Origin: Theodoxus fluviatilis
Taxonomy: Eukaryota > Mollusca > Gastropoda > Cycloneritida > Neritidae
Length of the DNA: 44,905 nt
Direction of reading: 5' to 3'
Assembly (NCBI GenBank): GCA_034096865.1
Contig: JAWQFJ010017081.1
Location: forward strand, 57,501-102,405
A program made the position numbers and the translations under genes. The notes under the pieces are model-generated. The model saw only the letters and a program-made list of their open reading frames with translations. It searched no databases and was not told the origin of the DNA. Of the stretch, positions 40,503 through 44,905 are shown in pieces. Numbering within the stretch: the first letter of the stretch is position 1; each line of letters opens with the position of its first letter.

Positions 40503-42299
40503 GCCCGCACTCGCGCCTTTTATACCGCTTGGATGCTGTCTAGAATCCTCGAGAACTGACGAGAACAGAACAGACAGCCTCCAAGCTGCGAGAACAGTCG
40601 CGTGACACAACAAAGAGCGGCCGTGCCCTGGCTACGTCATGTAACTACGCAACGACCTTGTGGAGAGGTCAAAGGTATCATCTCCAAGATACTACGATGT
40701 TCTAGTAGATTCCAGCACCTTCACGACACCAATAGTTGCATTTTTCAAAGTCAGTCTTGCATTCCCACTCGCTGTGAATTAGCAGGGATCTACAGGATCC
40801 AAGATACCCGTCAGGGTGTTGACTGCTCGCTGATTGGATGAATTGTGGAGCAGAGGCTTCAGGGCACTTCGACACGAGAGGAAACCAATGGTTCAGACTG
40901 GCCTCCGGCACGAATGCCCTGTTTACGTGAAATTTAATTTGGGAACTCGACGCTAATAGCTATTTCCATATGTTTCATTAAGCGAAAGGTCGAAGGTGTT
41001 TTTCAGATGAGAAATGGTTTTCATCGGATTATAGATGGTAGGGTGTGAACAGACAGTAATTATCCAAATAGGTCGTAGAAGTACTACATCCAAGTGAATG
41101 CTGCTTAATTAAGCCGTGTTCTAATTGGCCGATGCTGACGCCTACTGAGCTGATGATTTAAATTGAAGCAAGTAATGTTTGGACTTGCGGAAAATGTCCT
41201 TAACACGAAATTGACGTCGTTAAGCATGCAGTTCGAAGTTTGACATCCGCTTCTGTAGTTGTGGCCGATGTAGAATCCTAATTATGTGGTCAGACGCATC
41301 TTTTGCAAGTGTACGTAATCTTTTTTTAAATGTAGTTACGAGCAAGCAAGTAGTGTCCGCTATTTTCCCTTTGGTTCCAACACGCTCAATGTAAAATTAC
41401 TGACACATATACAGAGAAACTGTGATCGAAGAACAGGATTCTATTCTCAAAGCTATATGTAGAATACCTTTGTAGATCATATATATTGCTACATTATTCA
41501 AATCCATTAGTGGTTTGATGAAGCCCATTTGGCCGAGTTCAGGACATGTATGTTAGATGATTCTACAAGGCGTATCATGTCACTGTGATGCAGGCAGTGA
41601 CGCATGCATATCAGTCAGTCAGCTTCTGACCTCGGAAGGCGAAAACTCACTTGATTATGCCTACGACCCTTATGTCGTGTCTGGACTTACAGAGGCTCAC
41701 CCTCTGCATTTGCAGTCTTGCCGCCGAGATAATTGCCCGGCACAAAACACCTCACGTTGGTGATATTCTACAAGTTCTGGACAAGTTTATCCAACTCCAC
41801 TGTTGTAAGGCAAACGCAAAACCACCGTTCTCCCAGGTTTGTCAGTGTGTCGCGATGTCAGAGAGGATTTGTGGCCTTCAATAGTGAGGACGTCACCCGG
41901 CGATGTAGAATCCTGTGGAACCATGACAAGTCAGTCCTCACAGTGGGATGGACTCCTAGCAAGGGTCCGTGACCTGTGTTGCCATGCCCAGTCTGTTGCC
42001 GAAGAACGATCTCAGTGAATGTGATGCTTCAGGTTTCAACATCCCAACGTCTATAAAATGTTATGTAACATAGTAGCCTATCTTCTCTGCATTGGTACAT
42101 GTCTTTAGAAGGATATTAGTTCTAATCTCAGATTATGCGTTGGGCGTATTGAGGGATAGAATGCAACTCTGCATGTTTATTTTCTGCAGGATAAAGTTAT
42201 GGTTTCTCTTACTGGCACTAGTTTCAAGTTTAGTTTATTGGAGTTAACTCCCTTACACCATGATTGTTGCATTCGAAGCCATTCTTGTTCACGCCTGAC
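40501..42299. other. Unassigned sequence, 1.8 kb
   Basis: Only short frames (for example 41557-41763 and 41651-41884 on plus) without recognised motifs. No inverted or tandem repeats found by eye. Confidence 0.5.
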
Positions 42300-44192
42300 A
42301 ATAAAAGCGTCTCTGGTAAAGCTAAAAGATACGCCGTTATTAACTCTAGTAAAGCTAAAAGCTACGACGCTATTGGCTGGTAAACCTCATAGCTACGAAG
42401 TGATTTTCTCTGGTAAACGTGAAAGCTACGATGTTATTTCTCTGGTCCACCTGAAAACTACGACGTTCTTGTCTCTGGAAAACCTGTAAACTACGACGTG
42501 ATTGTCTCTGGTAAACCTGAACGCTACGTGATTGTCTCTGGTAAATCTGAACGCTACGTGGTTGTCTCTGGTAAACCTGAACGCTACGAAATTCTTTTCT
42601 CTGGTAAACCTGAACGCTGCAATGTGATTGTCTCTGGTAAACCTGAACGCTACAATGTGATTGTCTCTGGTAAACCTGAACGCTACAATGTAATTGTCTC
42701 TGGTAAATCTGAACGCTACAATGTGATTGTCTCTGGTAAATCTGAACGCTACAATGTGATTGTCTCTGGTAAATCTGAACGCTACGTGATTGTCTCTGGT
42801 AAACCTGAACGCTACATGATTGTCTCTGGTAAACTTGAACGCTACAATGTGATTGTCTCTGGTAAACCTGAACGCTACAATGTAATTGTCTCTGGTAAAC
42901 CTGAACGCTACGTGATTGTCTCTGGTAAACCTGAACGCTACGTGATTGTCTCTGGTAAACCTGAACGCTACGTGATTGTCTCTGGTAAACCTGAACGCTA
43001 CGTGACTGTCTCTGGTAAACCTGAACGTTACGTGGTTGTCTCTGGTAAACCTGAACGCTACAATGTGATTGTCTCTGGTAAACCTGAACGCTACGTGATT
43101 GTCTCTGGTAAACCTGAACGCTACGTGATTGTCTCTGGTAAACCTGAACGCTACGTGATTGTCTCTGGTAAACCTGAACGCTACGTGATTGTCTCTGGTA
43201 AACCTGAACGTTACGTGATTGTCTCTGGTAAACCTGAACGCTACGTGATTGTCTCTGGTAAACCTGAACGCTACGTGATTGTCTCTGGTAAACCTGAACG
43301 TTACGTGATTGTCTCTGGTAAACCTGAACGCTACGTGATTGTCTCTGGTAAACCTAAACGCTACGTGATTGTCTCTGGTAAACCTGAACGCTACGTGGTT
43401 GTCTCTGGTAAACCTGAACGCTACGTGATTGTCTCTGGTAAACCTGAACGCTACAATGTGATTGTCTCTGGTAAACATGAACGCTACAATGTGATTGTCT
43501 CTGGTAAACCTGAACGCTACGTGGTTGCCTCTGGTAAACCTGAACGCTACGTGGTTGTCTCTGGTAAACCTGAACGCTACGTGGTTGTCTTTTGTAAACC
43601 TGAACGTTACGTGATTGTCTCTGTAAACCTGAACGCTACATGATTTTCTCTGGTAAACCTGAACGCTACAATGTGATTGTCTCTGGTAAACCTGAACGCT
43701 ACGTGGTTGTCTTTGGTAAACCTGAACGCTACGTGATTGTCTCTGGTAAACCTGAACGCTACGTGGTTGTCTTTGGTAAACCTGAACGCTACGTGATTGT
43801 CTCTGTAAACCTGAACGCTACGTGGTTGTCTCTGGTAAACCTGAACGCTACGTGATTGTCTCTGGTAAGCCTGAAAGATACGTGATTGTCTCTGGTAAAC
43901 CTGAATGCTACGTGATTGTCTCTGGTAAACCTGAACGCTACGTGATTGTTTCTGGTAAACCTGAACGCTACGTGGTTGTCTCTGGTAAGCCTGAAAGATA
44001 CGTGATTGTCTCTGGTAAACCTGAATGCTACGTGATTGTCTCTTGTAAACATGAACGCTACGTGGTTGTCTCTGGTAAACATGAACGCTACGTGATTGTC
44101 TCTGGTAAGCCTGAAAGATACGTGATTGTCTCTGGTAAACCTGAACGCTACGTGATTGTTTCTGGTAAACCTGAACGCTACGTGATTGTCTC
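42300..44192. repeat. 30/33-bp satellite with 120-bp higher-order repeat
   Basis: The core unit GATTGTCTCTGGTAAACCTG, AACGCTACGT is 30 bp. A 33-bp form has CTACAATGTGATT. About 62 units are present. The left edge (42300-42500) is diverged, with units like GTAAAGCTAAAAGCTACGAC, grading into near-identical units. A TAAGCCTGAAAGATACG variant starts at 43867, 43987 and 44107, exactly 120 bp apart, marking a four-unit higher-order repeat. A 2-bp deletion (CTCTGTAAACC) recurs at about 43619 and 43801, marking another block duplication. Ten-residue frames (VIVSGKPERY on plus, FRFTRDNHVA on minus) stay open because 30 and 33 are multiples of three. No ATG or flanking exon supports coding. Confidence 0.97.
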
Positions 44193-44195
44193 TGG

Positions 44196-44790
44196 TACAG
44201 GGGCGGATCTGGGGGGGGTGCAATGGGTGCAATTGCCCCCCCCCCCCCCCCAGCGGGACAAAAAAAAAAAAAAGAAAAAAGAAAAAAAAAGAAGAAAAGA
44301 AAGAAAGAAAGAAAGAAAGAAAAAAAAGAGATATGTTGATAATGTAGTAATGTAAATGTAATTGCACCCCCCCCCCCCCCCCAAGCAAAAAGACAAAAAA
44401 ATGAGAGAGAGACTCAGGGAAAGAGATGTTGATAAATATTGGAATGTAAATATAATTGCACCCCCCCCCCCCCCTCCTCGGCTTAAAAAAAAGAAAGAGA
44501 GAAGCTGATAAATATAGTAATGTAAATGTAATTGCACCCCCCCCCTCCCTCGGCAGAACAAAAAAGAGAAAGAGATGCTGATAAATATAGTAATGTAAAT
44601 GTAATTCCACCCCCAGCCAAAAAACTAACTAAATAAATTAAAGAAATAAAATACATAAACAATGATAATACATTTAAAAAAATGGAAAGAGAAATATGTT
44701 GATAAATATAGTGATGTAATTGCACCCCCCCCCCCAGCCAAAATAAAAAGGGGTGGGTGGGTGCAGAGAGAGAGAGATGCTAGTAGTATA
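44196..44790. mobile_element. Poly-C repeat, possible hAT-type end
   Basis: Starts CAGGGGCGGATCTGGGGGG at the point where the 30-bp satellite stops. It contains six copies of a block GTAATGTAAATGTAATTGCA followed by 5-16 C, then an A-rich spacer and GAGATGYTGATAAATATA (blocks near 44235, 44355, 44455, 44530, 44605 and 44715). CAGGGGCGGAT is the kind of terminus I associate with hAT-type MITEs. The matching far end is not in the window, so this may be a truncated copy with an internally amplified block. Confidence 0.5.
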
Positions 44791-44905
44791 CAAGTTGGGG
44801 CTGCCAGCTCACCCCTAATGAGGCAGCTGTTCACTTTTTAGAATTGATGGGGCGACTCATGCCTTTTTTAAATTCTGAGTGAGAGGATTGCACCACACGT
44901 GGGCA
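44791..44905. other. Unassigned window edge
   Basis: No feature recognised in the last 115 bases. Confidence 0.5.

Noticed and set aside
40501..42299. Overlapping 65-80-codon frames as genes
   Set aside because: Short, mutually overlapping and without motifs; expected by chance in 1.8 kb.
42426..44355. Ten-residue repeat proteins on both strands of the 30-bp array
   Set aside because: Same artefact. The plus frame starts on GTG, is broken by 2-bp deletions, and both strands are equally open.

Overview
This is repeat-dominated eukaryotic DNA. I see no complete host gene, no operon structure, no rRNA and no convincing tRNA. The mix of non-LTR retrotransposon (LINE) relics, a THAP exon, a Myb/SANT-like transposon gene, a BIR (IAP-type) exon relic, very long CT/CA microsatellites and many fixed-period minisatellites fits an invertebrate, most likely a marine lophotrochozoan such as a gastropod mollusc. 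That assignment is an inference from recalled family resemblance, not a search result.

Layout. 1-4.8 kb: unassigned sequence, copy A of a dispersed repeat, CT microsatellite, a LINE C-terminal fragment with its 3' tail, a 14 x 16-bp minisatellite and a reverse-transcriptase scrap. 4.8-10.7 kb: a TIR element of about 750 bp, a retroposon 3' tail on the minus strand, a 5'-truncated CR1-type LINE (minus) and a 103-bp tandem array whose unit contains a retroposon 3' tail. 10.8-15.6 kb: a 63-bp array of exactly 24 units, CA microsatellite, a 21-bp array of about 61 units and a GGTTGG array. 15.6-19 kb: degenerate TGTGATG DNA, a possible exon behind a CT tract and another retroposon tail. 18.96-24.58 kb: an element with matching inverted ends and a duplicated Myb/SANT-like segment (PIF/Harbinger-like), interrupted by a nearly full-length 4.1-kb LINE that has an 8-bp target-site duplication. 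An uninterrupted copy of the LINE target lies at 37.14-37.28 kb in the same window. 24.6-29.5 kb: a Cys-rich exon candidate, a LINE 3' half with UTR and tail, and simple repeats. 29.54-31.12 kb: copy B of the first dispersed repeat, split by a 1,156-bp TG...CA insertion flanked by GTGA (a solo-LTR candidate). 33.9-34.6 kb: tandem degenerate BIR-domain pieces with splice-donor-like ends. 34.6-36.2 kb: GGA and CCCT tracts. 36.40-37.71 kb: a large palindrome whose arms each carry a THAP first exon, pointing at each other. 37.7-44.9 kb: a small TIR element (MITE), minisatellites (46 bp x 10; 30/33 bp with a 120-bp higher-order repeat) and a poly-C hAT-like repeat.

The genes do not form a pathway. 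What ties the window together is mobile-element biology: nested insertions that can be ordered in time, a hairpin-plus-AATAAA 3' tail shared by five retroposon loci in both orientations and followed by different microsatellites, and conversion of one such tail into a satellite. The most unusual structures are the THAP palindrome (a potential hairpin-RNA source), the Harbinger/LINE nest with its in-window empty site, the tail-derived satellite and the BIR relics. All coding relics carry lesions or are partial.
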